Shown: positions 1-9,771 of the stretch, in pieces
Layout: each line of letters opens with the position of its first letter
Position numbering within the stretch: position 1 is the first letter of the stretch
Assembly (NCBI GenBank): GCA_012656075.1
Contig: JAAKBF010000214.1
Coordinates: 558,001-622,000 of the forward strand
Length of the DNA stretch: 64,000 nucleotides
DNA from: Phytophthora hibernalis
Taxonomy: Eukaryota; Oomycota; Peronosporomycetes; Peronosporales; Peronosporaceae
Direction of reading: 5' to 3'
Notes under the pieces: generated by a model
What the model was told of the DNA's origin: nothing
Database searches by the model: none
Seen by the model: the letters and a program-made list of their open reading frames with translations, nothing else
Program-made: the position numbers and the translations under genes

Positions 1-116
1 ACTTCCAGACCACTTTACCTGCCCCCAGTGCGGTCGAGTTTTGCCACAGCTCAAAGCTGTGAGCAGCATGCTCATGCACGTCGTCATGATTCTCACTCCA
101 GCTTTTGTGCATTTGA

Positions 117-1188
117 TGCTTCACTTATCTCCGTCGCGATTTGGACCGAGTCACAGCCTTCATATGTGCAGTCACTACCGATGCAGCATCCTATGGTGGG
201 CATTGCACTTTTCAAGGACGCAAGAAATACATGGAAGATTTTACGTTGGTACTCTCAGAGCAGCAACTACACGACATGTGGCATGCTGAAGGTGAAGGAT
301 CGCTCGGGTTTGATCTTTACGCCGTGGTGGATGGGCATTTAGGATCTGCAGCGGCCACCTTTGTCGTTAATTATCTCCCTCGCGTATTGTGCCGGCACTT
401 CGCTGCTATCCCGAAGACGAAGGGGATTTGTCAGAGCCCGATGCTGGCCTAGCAGCCCGTGTGTCTGCTGAGCGTGAGCTAGCTGAAAAGCTTGCGCTAC
501 GCCAGACTTTCCTGGAATTGCATCAAGGTTTCCTCCAGTCGCTCGATGCGATGGAGAGTACTGGTATTGACGAACTGGAATTGGAGATAAATGCTGGCAT
601 GCACACCAACGGCACTGCGACAATTGGCGAGTATTTCTCTGGGTGCACGCTGACGGTGGTGCTACACTTTCGTCGGGAGCAACGGGTTGTTAGTGCGAAC
701 GTTGGCGACTCGCGTGCATTAGTTTGGATACCGGATGCGCCCCAGTTGGAAGATGAAGACCGCCAGGATGAGGTAGTGCCGTTGAGCATGAACCACTGGC
801 CGAATGACCCTAACGAGCGTTCACGTATCGAGTCGAGCGGAGGATTCGTAAACTTTTCCGGTCTCTGGAGAGTGGTTGGCCAACTTGCCGTCTCGCGCAG
901 TTTAGGCGATCGTCATTTGCGCAAGTACGTGACAGCGGAGCCAACCATCTTCCACTCGTTGCTTGGTGAGCGCTCTTCAGGTGGGTTCCTTGTTGTTGCC
1001 AGTGACGGACTGTGGGAAACCATGAGCAACGATGACGTAGTGCGCTTCATCGCGGAGAAGCACCGGAAGACAGGAGATCGACACTATAGTGGTGAATCGC
1101 TGAATAATCTAGCGACCGAACTGCTCACGGAGGATACGTTCGCGGAAGCCTCGACAACATTGCTGTCGTGCTCGTGAAGCTACCGTAG
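117..1188 (+). CDS. PP2C-family protein serine/threonine phosphatase, frameshifted
   Basis: Metal-dependent protein phosphatase (PPM/PP2C) that would dephosphorylate Ser/Thr residues. The PP2C motifs appear in order: GRKKYMEDF (RxxMED block, near 217-245), AVVDGH (metal-binding DGH, near 322-340), ANVGDSRA (near 698-721), WRVVGQLAVSRSLGD (near 868-912), ASDGLWE (near 1000-1020) and GSLDNIAVVLV (near 1144-1176). They lie in three successive frames. The first switch is near 400-410, where ATCCCGAAG would read through with one more C. The second is near 1130-1140, just before the DNIAVV block. Both fit one missing base. The frame is open from 117, but no ATG precedes the first motif, so the true start or an upstream exon is unseen and may lie outside the window. 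The family is clear; whether the gene is intact is not. Confidence 0.8.
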
Positions 1189-1277
1189 CTGCACACCGTT
1201 TATAGACAGCTGAAGCGGGTATTTATTGGGGATTCTAGCGCGACATCTCTGCCTAATACTACGAGGAACAATCTGCT

Positions 1278-2206
1278 CTACTTGGCGTCTCCAAAACGAT
1301 GGGCCTGCTGGCCGAACTGGAAGAGCACCTTGATGATTCGGTCAATAGATGGCACGAGCACGTCGGCGTCTTCGGCCAGGTCGTCGAGCGACGACGCACC
1401 GCCGAGCACGCCGATGGACAGGCCGCAGCCCGCATTCTTGCCTAGCAGCATGTCCGTGGACGTGTCCCCACCATGATGGTGTTGTGCGGCTCGACGTTGA
1501 GCTGCTGGCAGATAGTCCAGATCTGCTCGCCCGCGGGCTTGGCGGGTAGTCCGTCGTCTCCGCAGGCCAGTGCGTCCACCATGTGGGACACGCCCAAGTG
1601 TTCGAGCGTGTCGATCGTGGGCTGGCGGTCGTCCGTGGTACACACGGCGATCTTCATGTCCATCTTCTTGATGGTCCGGAAGAGCGCGGGGATGTTGGCG
1701 AGCGGCCGGCTCGTGAGCACGGGGTCGGGCATGCTCCAGCACTTCTGGATGACCTCGTCGGCCTTGGACTGGCGCATGCCCTCGGCCACCAGCACCCGGA
1801 CGGCGAGCTTGTAGAGCTCGCCCATGGGCGTGCAGCACAGTGCGCCCTTGGACTTGATGGAGCGGCTGATCCAGTCGTATCCCATTGCGGCGAACAGCTT
1901 CTCGCGCACGGGCAGACCCGTCGTCATCTCGACGTTCCAGGCCTGCGACTCGACCCAGCCGCCCCACATGAGCGTGAAATCGATGAGCGTGCCGTCCTTG
2001 TCGAAGACCACGAGGCCGGGGCTGCAGCGTGGGCCGCGCGTGGCTTCGGCCTGTGCAATGGTGGTGGCACTCTCGGCTGCGGTGCTCTTGCGGCGCTGGC
2101 CGAGGACCGGGGAGGCGGAGGACGCTGCAGCAGAGGCCGCAAGGCTGTGTAAGTAGCGGGCTGAGGCAAGGGTGGATGGGCGGAGGCAACGCAGTGCGAT
2201 GTTCAT
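1278..2206 (-). CDS. HAD-superfamily phosphatase, probable mitochondrial targeting, one frameshift
   Basis: Haloacid dehalogenase-type hydrolase, of the phosphoglycolate-phosphatase-like kind. Motif I is VVFDKDGTLIDF with the nucleophile in DxD. A motif II-like stretch is IAVCTTDD. A Lys in PAKPAGEQ is a motif III candidate. Motif IV is VGDTSTDML. Motif IV is split by a frame change near 1465: TIMVG is in one frame and DTSTDMLLGKNAG in the next. One more G in the GGGG run there restores the motif, so an undercalled base is likely. The ATG at 2206 was chosen because it gives an N-terminus rich in Arg, Leu, Ser and Ala without acidic residues, typical of a mitochondrial presequence (inference). 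About 310 codons is usual for the family. The gene is convergent with the PP2C gene, with about 90 bp between stops. The substrate cannot be told. Confidence 0.8.
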
Positions 2207-2776
2207 AGTGCTGAGGTAGAGGTTTGGCTTGTGACGGGAGGAAGCAGGAATGCAACGGACGAGCTGCAGTTTATTTTAACCGTTACATTTTGATGCACGA
2301 ACAGGTCATTTGTCTTGATTTCAGTATGTAGGAGTGTGTGGGCGCTTACCGACCTCCTCCACTTGTATTAATAGTCCATAATATGAACGGAGAGCATAAT
2401 CGTGCAATCTGATTGGTCGCTATGATTGGTCGCTCTTATATATTATAAGAGCGACCAATCAGATTGCACGATTATGCGCTCCGTTTCTTATAAGTTCTGT
2501 TGCAAATATTTAGATTCAACTTTACCGGTAATGTTCCGGTAATGGGACAGATAGATTACCGTCCCGGGGAAAGACGCAGTTCGTAAAGCTTAATACTTTA
2601 TTAATTATTGGATTTGAGTGATTTTGAATTGAATAGAGAATGTTAGCAAACTCGTAAATTCCCGATACGACTTCCGACTCGCGTGTTTGTGTTTTCGGTA
2701 TTTACGACATTTCCAACTATGTTAGCAATCTCGTAAAAAGTTATTTCATTTACGAAATCACACTGACTCCTCAACC
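2207..2776. other. AT-rich intergenic stretch before a transposon island
   Basis: No convincing coding sequence. It holds the long inverted repeat at 2386-2485. Downstream, short direct repeats (TTACCGGTAAT-like, near 2521-2545) and TTAGCAA..CTCGTAAA repeated near 2642-2660 and 2720-2736 suggest decayed repeats. This is the upstream region of the HAD gene, so part of it must contain that gene's promoter; no specific site is claimed. Confidence 0.5.
2386..2485. repeat. Near-perfect 36-bp inverted repeat, MITE-like palindrome
   Basis: Arms 2386-2421 and 2450-2485 are reverse complements with one mismatch in 36 positions. Inside the loop a second perfect palindrome pairs 2424-2440 with 2444-2460, and its arm repeats the last part of the outer arm (GATTGGTCGCT). 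The whole 100 bp could fold into one long hairpin or a branched one. Size and form fit a foldback or very short MITE. No convincing target duplication was seen at its ends. Confidence 0.7.
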
Positions 2777-3250
2777 ATGGAGCTCGCTCTCCTGACCCGA
2801 GACCCGCGCACCCGTCTTGTGCTTCTACTTCGCGCGTTACCCAGTGAGCCCGAGCGGCCTATCATCCCAGACATCCGCTTTCGGCTCGACGAGCGCAGTA
2901 ATGCATACTGCAAGGTGTATTATCGCTTCACGAAGGAGGAAATTAGTCAGCTCAAGACCACGCTGCAATTTCCAGACGTCATTATCACGCGAGAGCGAAC
3001 GAAATACCACAGTGTCGAGGCCTTATGCATCTTTTAGAGCGGCTGACATATCCAAACCGCTGGAGCGATCAGGAAACCACTTATCCTGGGCTCAACAACA
3101 TATTCTACTTTGTGCTTCGATTTGTTCTTATACCACGCTTTGAGCGCTTTGAAGCGATCCGAAGATGCACAACCGGAGATAGGCATTCGCAATGATGCGG
3201 ATGCAGAGCTAGCGACATCCTCCCATGCTTTCCCGTCGCCGTGCTCAGCA
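2777..3250 (+). pseudogene. Harbinger/PIF-type DDE transposase remnant (N-terminal part)
   Basis: The first 86 codons end YHSVEALC, then the reading continues one base shifted as LLERLTYPNRWSDQ. The pair EALC..L..L.YPNRW is the N-terminal signature of Harbinger (HARBI1-like, DDE_Tnp_4) nucleases, which are numerous in oomycetes. Upstream, YYRFTKEEISQLKTTLQFPDVI matches the helix that precedes it in the family. The frameshift is near 3030. The catalytic DDE part is absent because a gypsy-type element begins at 3254. Family assignment is from recall of the motif, not a search. Confidence 0.55.
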
Positions 3251-3253
3251 GCG

Positions 3254-4205
3254 TGTGGCGAAGCTGCTTCACGAAAATTGCTGACGCGTTCAAAGCTTGC
3301 GCACGTTACGCCCGGACTGCCGACTGTCGGAGGGGTACTCCGTTGATCTGGCGCGATCTAAACCTTGTAGTCACCTTGTGTACCCGACGGCTGGGCGGGT
3401 TACGCTCTTCCGGTGTTCGCGAAGACGTTCAGTAGTGACCAAGGCGGATGTTGGAGCTTGTGTGCTCCTTCCGGGGTCTGGGTGACGCGGGTATTCTTCA
3501 CGCGGTCATCGGTGTGCTGCGATCGAGTCTTGGTTCAAGCCGATCACGGGGGTATCCTTTTCTTGTGCTGTTGTAGCCCTTTCCGTTGCTTACCGCCTCC
3601 TCTTGGCGGGATCTTGTAGTGAGATTGACATGTGAGCGTACCCTGGCCAAGCTATCCAGGTGGACGTCGTCTTCTTGGTTGGCGTAGTGAGTTCTTCTTC
3701 GGGTAGGCCAATGTACCTCCTTCCCGGTAGTCTAGAAAACGCTTACGTCTTGCAAGGCAAATCGGAATATATTATTCCAAAGTATAGACCCTAAAGTTCT
3801 CTCCCCATCTCGCTCTCTTCCTATCCCTCTTGCGTGCTTCCCGTTTGCGCATTGTAACTTGAACCTGATATTATGTACCAAGATCGCGGTACCGTAACGA
3901 ATTGATAGCTCCATTGTACCCACAATCCATGTGATCGCTCGTACCGAAATGATTGCTCCAGATCAACCCGCGCAGATCGCATGTTGGCAGATCGCGAGTT
4001 GGCAGATCGCGTGTCCCAATGATTGCACCAGATCGCGTATTGGAATGATTGCACCAGATTGCGTATCGGAATGGTTGCGCCAGACGAATCAGGTCGGGGT
4101 GTACCCCATTGTTGGTACACCAGTCAGGTCTCGCTCAGATGTCACACAACCGGATGTAACCAGAGACAGCTGCAGCTGTCGAGTCGCGATCCATCAATCG
4201 TCCTC
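3254..4205 (-). repeat. LTR-side terminal repeat of family I (copy 1)
   Basis: Shares long similarity with 42529-43584 over hundreds of bases, including the CTTGTAGTCACCTTGTGTAC stretch, the TTCTTCACGCGGTC stretch and the GCGTACCCTGGCCAAGCTAT stretch. No long ORF is conserved between the two copies, which fits an LTR plus untranslated leader. The inner boundary of the LTR could not be fixed; a candidate is the shared GTACCCACA near 3917 and 43200. It lies directly upstream of the plus-strand ORF starting at 4206, so it may supply that ORF's promoter. Confidence 0.5.
3973..4069. repeat. Two adjoining minisatellites upstream of aORF-I
   Basis: Three 15-bp units starting CAGATCGC lie at 3973-3987, 3988-4002 and 4003-4017. 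They are followed by two 26-bp units starting AATGATTGCACCAGAT at 4018-4043 and 4044-4069, and a third partial unit from 4070. The related region of copy 2 (near 43210-43300) is more diverged, with scattered CAGAT..GCGTATCG and CCAGATTG remnants. Confidence 0.75.
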
Positions 4206-7042
4206 ATGTCGCCTTCGATTGGTGAAGCTCTACAAGAGCCAGACCGCTTCACGTCAATCGCCCCTGCGCTGGAAAAGGCCGTACAGCAGCCGCCGCCAGC
4301 GCACGCCACTCTACTTCCCGACGTCATCTTCCCCGTCGCCGTCTCCACTCCCTCCATGGTTGCCGCTCAGCAGCCCAGTTCTTCGGGCCTTCCCAGCGTC
4401 GCCGTCGCCGATAGCATCAGGTCCGAGACCGACCCCTCACCCACTCCAGTAGTCTCCACTCTCCCGATTGCGCTTCTTCCCGTCCACCGCGAAGCTGCGC
4501 AAGCTTTCTCGCGACATTCAACGAGCTGCTGGATCGCGCTGACGCTGGGTCGGACTTGGCGGACGATCATGCAGTCCTGCAGCGCGCATACGCCGATCAA
4601 GTAGCGCGTGCCGATCGTCTCGAGGGCGAGTTGAACTAGGCGTACGCAGCCGCTTCGCCCTACGTCCTGCACTGCCAACACCAGTACGATCTCCTTCACC
4701 GCCGTTACCGGGACGCGTTACAAGTAGCCGCAGACTACGAACGGGCTGTGCGAGAGCGTCTGGACAATTCCCAGGAGATCGCGGCTGTCCGTGACCAGCT
4801 ACGCGTCGCCCAAGAGGTACACGCCGAAGCGATTGTGCGCCTACAGGACGAGATCAGTGACTTAGTCCGGCAGCTTTTAAACGCTGCAGCGGATGTAACT
4901 GCGGGTGCCCCTCCTGGGCTTGCGCGCCGCATTCTGACGCTTTAAGACGAGCGTGACCAGGCCGTGACCGAACGCGATCAAGACGTAGTGGATCGCGACC
5001 AGGCTCGCCAGGATCAAGAGCGAGCTGAGAGTATCCCCGGGTTCTTGAGTCTTCGCATCAAGCGCTTGATGACGCCACCTCCCGGCTCCGCGTTCAAACT
5101 ACCCGCCTGGAGCGTCGCGTCATGGATCTGCAGGCGCGGCTCCGGCAGGAGTCGGCCAGTGCCCAGGTTCGGCTGGATCGCAGCCACGCAGAACGTGATC
5201 GTGAACGCGACCGAGCCGACTCCGCAGAAACCGCCTTGAGGTCTTCTGAGTCCAATCTGCAGCGGGCCACCAACGAGCGGGATCGCGCTCGAGATGACCT
5301 CCAACCTGCCCGTACGTAGCTTCCTCCGTGATTTTGTTTGTCTTACGGGTACTAACCCACCTTGTTGCCATATTCCGAAGAGTCACAGATTGCGGCTTCT
5401 CGGGCGTCAATCGCGCGCCTCGAGCGCGACTTGAACCTGCAGCGAACGAAGAGTGCGCGTCTCCAAACGTTGCAGCACGAAAACTCTGTTCTGACACGCG
5501 AGTTGGCGGCCGACCGATCGGCGTCTGGAGTGGCTGAAACTGAGCGGGACCAGGCGTTACGTGACCGAGATGTTATCGCGTGGCGGGCCTAATTTCCTTC
5601 ATACAACCCGACTCTGGGGCCGCGGCTTCTGCTACTCCTGCTGTCCAGTCGCCTGCGCCAGTCGACAATCCCAAGCGTCGACGTAGTTCGCGACCCCCAA
5701 GCGGTTCGCCGCCGCCTCGCCGACGACTTCGATCCCAATCGCCCGAACGCATCTTATCTCGCCGAAGATCATCATCAGAATCCGGTTCCGGCAGGCTGCG
5801 TGGAGGTAGTCGCTCCCGGTCTCGTGCCGACAATCAGTCAGGTTCTAATCCGTCGTCGGACAGTGACAACGATTCCCTGCGTGCAGCCCTGGCTCGCGAT
5901 CGTCTATTCGACGACGTTCTTCTTCCGCGCGTGGTGGGTCGCCTAACCGCCCGATACAAGTTGCGTCCGCCTCTTCCGAGAGTTCACCTCGCGATCACGA
6001 TCGATCCGAGAGCGACGACGGAGGTGGCAGCTCCGTCGTGGTCGCAGCGTCAGCCACCAACAGTCGAGTGATAACGACAGTCAAGGCAGTGATGGTAATT
6101 CTCCCAACGTGGACATAGCGACTGCTTGGCGTGGCGTTCCTGGGACGCGACACGTGCCCAACATCTCCGCGAGTGACGACAGCGTCACTAGTCAGCCGCG
6201 GTCACACCGAAATCGGCTTTTGACTAACGCCCAACTGCGTCGATTGCCGCCGACCATCATCGCGCGAGTTGACTGGATTCCTGGCTACCGCGATCGTCAT
6301 CGCCGTGTTGCCGCCGAAGTCTCTCCGTGGTCTGCCCGATACCTGGGCCGGATCAGCGTGTTGGAGATGGACATAAACCTGTTATTCCATCATTTTACCA
6401 AGCCTAGGAACTGGCTGTTTCCCCGGCGAGCGTCCGCCCTCAGAGGACCTTTGGTCGCCCGAGTTGATCACTGAGGCGCAGATCGTAGCCCTGTACGACA
6501 ACGCTCCGTGGGACAATCTCAACTTCTCTATAGCGCCCGTGTCCTTTGAGATGGCGGGCTGGCTCCCCGCGATCGCGCAGAAGAACTTGGAGTGGGAGGA
6601 GACACACCGACAGGCGGTGTGGGAGGCCGCGCATGCTTTTCCTCTTGGTGCGGAGCGTCGCAAGAGGAGTCCCTTCCTAGCCGCCTTTTACGAGGAGCGA
6701 CGACAACGTCGATCACGTCTTGGCGCCCGCTGGAAATCCGTCTTGAAACGCATCCTCCGTGGGATGATCGCTGGTCAGTGTGACCTGGACCTGTTGCTTG
6801 ATCCATTTTTTCTCCATTACCCTCGGCTCGGTGAGAAAGGGGCGTGGTATCCTGGCCTCGGCCGAAACCCGCAACCTTCGTCCCTGGTGGACGCACTGCG
6901 TGCGATCGGCACGGCGGAGCCATGGCGGAATCAGTATCGCAGCCACATCGCGGACCACCCTGGCTCCCGCCTCCCGCATCTATCTGCCAAATTTGTCGTC
7001 CAGCTACCGGAGAGTAGACGATCTTTGCCAGACACCACGTAG
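4206..7042 (+). pseudogene. Antisense accessory ORF of gypsy family I (aORF-I, copy 1), coiled-coil protein with one intron
   Basis: The ORF starts at the ATG at 4206 (MSPSIGEALQEP) and is read in several frames. Order: a Pro/Ser-rich head; a coiled coil with LHCQHQYDLLHRRYRDAL near 4660-4720 and many RD/ER dipeptides; an intron at 5312-5380; a second coiled coil (SIARLERDL); a Ser/Arg-rich linker; and a globular tail with PELITEAQIVALYDNAPWDN near 6460-6520. The tail recurs in the copy at the window's right end. Breaks: one base lost near 4508 (copy 3 reads TTCCTCGCG where this has TTCTCGCG), TAG at 4636-4638 (GAG in copy 3), and TAA at 4943-4945 shared with copy 3. I know no function; a Gag-like or nucleic-acid-binding accessory role is a guess. 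It is convergent with pol, with 80 bp between stops. Confidence 0.6.
5312..5380 (+). other. Spliceosomal intron in aORF-I copy 1
   Basis: GTACGT donor at 5312, a perfect TACTAAC branch site at 5350-5356, and an AG at 5379-5380, 69 bp in all. The exon after it (AGTCACAGATTGCG) aligns with the exon after the intron in copy 3 (AGTCCCAGATCGCG at 62773). Joining the exons keeps the coiled-coil frame. Confidence 0.8.
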
Positions 7043-7116
7043 CTGTTTAGCACCGGTCTTGATAATTTCTTTCGGCTTCAGTCTTCTTTTAGATTTGTCG
7101 ATCTTTCTTGCGTATC

Positions 7117-7131
7117 GGGCGATCAGCGCCC
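7117..7131. other. Small hairpin in the convergent gap between aORF-I and pol
   Basis: GGGCG at 7117-7121 pairs with CGCCC at 7127-7131 around a 5-nt loop, followed by TTT. It lies between the stop of the plus ORF (7042) and the stop of the chromodomain frame (7123). It could mark 3'-end formation, but the stem is short. Confidence 0.35.
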
Positions 7132-9330
7132 TTTACTGAGGTGACTTCGCCCCAGTACATACATCACTTTTACAAATAACTCTTCCACCTCAATGTGTGG
7201 CCTCTCCACACAATCTTCTTTCCTCTCTCCACCCGCAACAGCCCACCTGCTACGAACTTTCTTCCGCCTCGTGCGACTGCATGACTCGAAACGGCTGCGA
7301 TTGGTCAGTCCACGCTCGTATTCGCGTAGCAAGGCCCCGCAGTTCAGATTGGCTTCGTCAACCCATGAAGGGTCGTCGTAGCCTTTCCAATACACTTGGA
7401 ATTCGCGGTGAACGCGGCCGTAGCGCGTCCGTCGACCCGATCTCATTCCTGCGATCCTCTCCACCTCGTACTGGCCTTCCTCGAGACACCCTTCCCAGCT
7501 ATCTTCTGGCAAGATCGCTTTATCAAAATCGAAAGGGTCTCCCTCGTCCACAGTTAGCTTCAGCGTTGGACGATCCGGAAAACTCCGTACTGGCTTCAGT
7601 TGGGATACATGGACAACCGGAACTGGCGATACTCGATGCCAACGATCTCCAGCCTCGCCGCATGATTCCCAATCATGTCGACCACCCGAAACGGACCGTG
7701 CCACATGTGGGCCAACTTGCGTGCGTACCCTTCCTTCACTCTGTTAGTACAACCAGACTTGCGCACCAGCTATAATCTCGTGTGGTCGGAGGTCTTCATT
7801 GTGCTCGTCCGCCCGCGATCGGATTGCGGCTCGAACTCGTTCGTTCATCTGCTCCCTCTCGCGCCTGTAATGATCCTGCACATGATATCTCCACTGTCGA
7901 GGCTCCCGATCGCGACGTCGCGTACTTCCCAGGGGCAATACCGCTTCAACGTCGATCGTGGGTCCCAACCGTGGGTCAAGTAGAAAGGCGTATCCCCGCC
8001 ACGCGATCTTGGGCCGTGTTCAACGCGAACGTCAGACGTTCGGCATACTCGTCCCAGTCTTGTTGATTCACGTCTGCGACGTACATCTTAAGCGCGTGAG
8101 TTAGCGTCTGCACCATCCTTTCGGCCGTTCCGTTCGCTTGAGGTCTATACGCCATCGTAGCCCTTTGTTTCTGTCCCACAATCCGACTGAATGAGCGGAA
8201 GAAATCGGACATAATCCCGGGTTCTCTGTCGTGCCGGATAGCTTCACTGGCTCCAAACTGACGGAACACGCATTCTTCGTAATTTTCCGCGATCGTCTGG
8301 GCTGTTCTCGACGCGCTCGCCTTCGCGATCACATACCCCGAGAACAGATCGACCCATATCAGTAGTTCTGTATTCCCTTTGAACGACTTTGGCAGTGACG
8401 GGATGTGATCCATCGCGATAATCTGAAAAGGGTACGTAGCCTGCAAGTTCCCCGGCGACTCACCTCTCACGAAGGATCGTCCTTTCCCTGTCTCACAATC
8501 CGTACATTCTTCCACATAGCGCTGGACGCTCTTGTACAGACCTCTCCAGTGAAAGTGCGCTCTGATTCGACGGTACGTTCTCCCGATTCCCTGATGCCCT
8601 CCTTCCAAACTCGCATGATAATGGTGTAAGACGTCTCGCTGCAGGGTCTCCGGCACTACGAGCTTCGCGACCTCATCTCGGTCTTCGTCCGTCTCCGTCG
8701 ACGGCGGGCAATAGAGCAGCAGATCACTCTCGTCCAGATCATAGTGGTCTGCGATCTTGGCGCACGTCTTGGCTTCCTTCGCAGTCAAGCCTCCAACGTC
8801 TCCATTCAGGTACGCTTTCAGATCGACTATCCACTTTTCCTCATCCTGGGCTTGGACAATCCGCTCACCCCGTATATGCTGCACGATTGTTTCTTCCAGG
8901 GCGTTCGGTGGTGTCCTCCGACGTCGCGTTGATCTTGTTACTGCGGTTACGCGGGCGACATTGCTGTCATCCCTCGGCTTGAAGCTCGTCCAAGCAGTTG
9001 AGCTCGATCAAGTCTTGGCGATTTTCTTCCAAGGCAACCACAGTTCCTTCATCGCGTTGAAGGGCGGTGCTCGCTAACTTGTCTGCGCTTTGATTCCAAT
9101 CTCGTTTCATGTGTAGGAACTCGTTCTTCGGCCACGATCTAAGCCGATCCATCGCCTTCTTTCGAAGCAATTGCAAACCCGGAGCGTTACACGCGATCTC
9201 GCCTCGCATTTGTCGGATCACCAAATTGGAATCTCCACAGATTACAATCCGCCCCTGCCCATATCGTCACGTCTCCGACCGTCAGTGCAACTCCGACCAG
9301 CATCCGACGCATCGCAAAATTTTATATCAC
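7123..9330 (-). pseudogene. Ty3/gypsy Pol C-terminal part: RNase H, integrase, chromodomain (family I)
   Basis: RNase H tail: GDSNLVIRQMRGEI and FLHMKRDWNQSADKLAS (9270-8970), the last being the usual D-x-N-xx-AD end. Integrase (8884-7976): the HHCC finger is HYHASLEGGHQGI followed by CTDC. The catalytic core has D in AMDHIPSLP, D in RHDREPG, and E in YRPQANGTAERM. A linker follows (QDHYRREREQMNERVRAA). The chromodomain (7520-7330) has QYEVERIAGMR, FQVYWKGYDDPSW and NLNCGALLREY; upstream is the usual PVVHVSQLKP. Frameshifts separate the blocks near 8970, 7975 and 7720. The chromodomain would guide integration to marked chromatin. Upstream pol parts are absent. Identity is certain from motifs; the copy is dead. 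Confidence 0.9.
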
Positions 9331-9620
9331 ACCAGATTGTGGAGGTTTCGTAAAAATACATCCTCTCAAATGATTGGCTCCTTGATAGGTGGTATACGTA
9401 ATTACGCCTCGTAAATGAGTGGCGCACGTGCAATTTTGCTGCGCCATTTTGCCCTGTGAGCTCAGTGCTCGATTGACCACCCGGCGTGGTGAATTGAGGG
9501 GGTGTACCGAGCATCGGTCACCTTAGAGGGTTTGTCGCGGCCACGAAGAACTGTGAATCACCGTTAATTCCCCGTCGAGCACTCCAGACGAGTACCCCTG
9601 CGAGGTTGTTGTCTAACCCC
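9331..9620. other. Unassigned sequence between gypsy remnant and tRNA-like gene
   Basis: No coding sequence, LTR edge or repeat recognised. It lies between the point where RNase H similarity is lost and the tRNA-like gene, so it may hold the 5' junction of the truncated gypsy element. Confidence 0.3.
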
Positions 9621-9691
9621 ACCGATGTAGCTCAATGGAAGAGCTCCCGAAAGGGAAGAAGGTGGTTCGATTCCGCCCATCGGTAAATTTT
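9621..9691 (+). ncRNA. tRNA-like Pol III gene with a miniature hairpin in place of the anticodon arm
   Basis: Acceptor strands ACCGATG (9621-9627) and CATCGGT (9678-9684) pair 7 of 7. D arm: GCTC (9630-9633), a 7-nt loop and GAGC (9641-9644). T arm: GGTGG (9661-9665), TTCGATT and CCGCC (9673-9677), pairing 5 of 5 with one G-T. The Pol III A box (TAGCTCAATGGA) and B box (GGTTCGATTCC) are intact, and TTTT follows at 9688-9691. Only 16 nt lie between the D and T arms instead of about 23. They form TCCC-GAAA-GGGA (9645-9656), a 4-bp stem with a GNRA tetraloop, plus AGAA. It cannot have a normal anticodon loop. It could be a processed tRNA-like RNA, a decayed tRNA or the head of a SINE. Confidence 0.7.
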
Positions 9692-9771
9692 CTATGCTCG
9701 AATGACTGCTGCAGACCTGACATCAACGGAAGCACCGACTACAAGGACGTGGGAAAGACGATCGTGTTGCG

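Larger units (their letters stand above)
3254..9330 (-). mobile_element. Truncated Ty3/gypsy element, family I: RNase H-IN-chromodomain, antisense ORF, LTR side
   Basis: Read on the minus strand, the element runs from the RNase H end (9330) through integrase and chromodomain (to 7123), then an ORF on the opposite strand (7042 back to 4206), then an LTR-like terminal region whose outer edge is at 3254. That edge is supported by a second copy whose similarity begins at the same bases (TGTGGCGAAGCTG) at 42529, with unrelated flanks. The edge reads TG on plus, so CA on the element strand, as expected of an LTR end. gag, protease and RT are missing, replaced at about 9330 by unrelated sequence. 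Confidence 0.6.

Noticed and set aside
1583..2152. Plus-strand ORF opposite the HAD gene
   Set aside because: Composition is the complement of the HAD coding frame, and all recognisable motifs lie on the minus strand.
3973..4069. CRISPR-like array
   Set aside because: Units are adjacent without unique spacers and belong to a retroelement leader; this is a eukaryotic genome.
9621..9691. A normal tRNA gene
   Set aside because: Too few bases between the D and T arms for an anticodon stem-loop, so no amino acid can be assigned.
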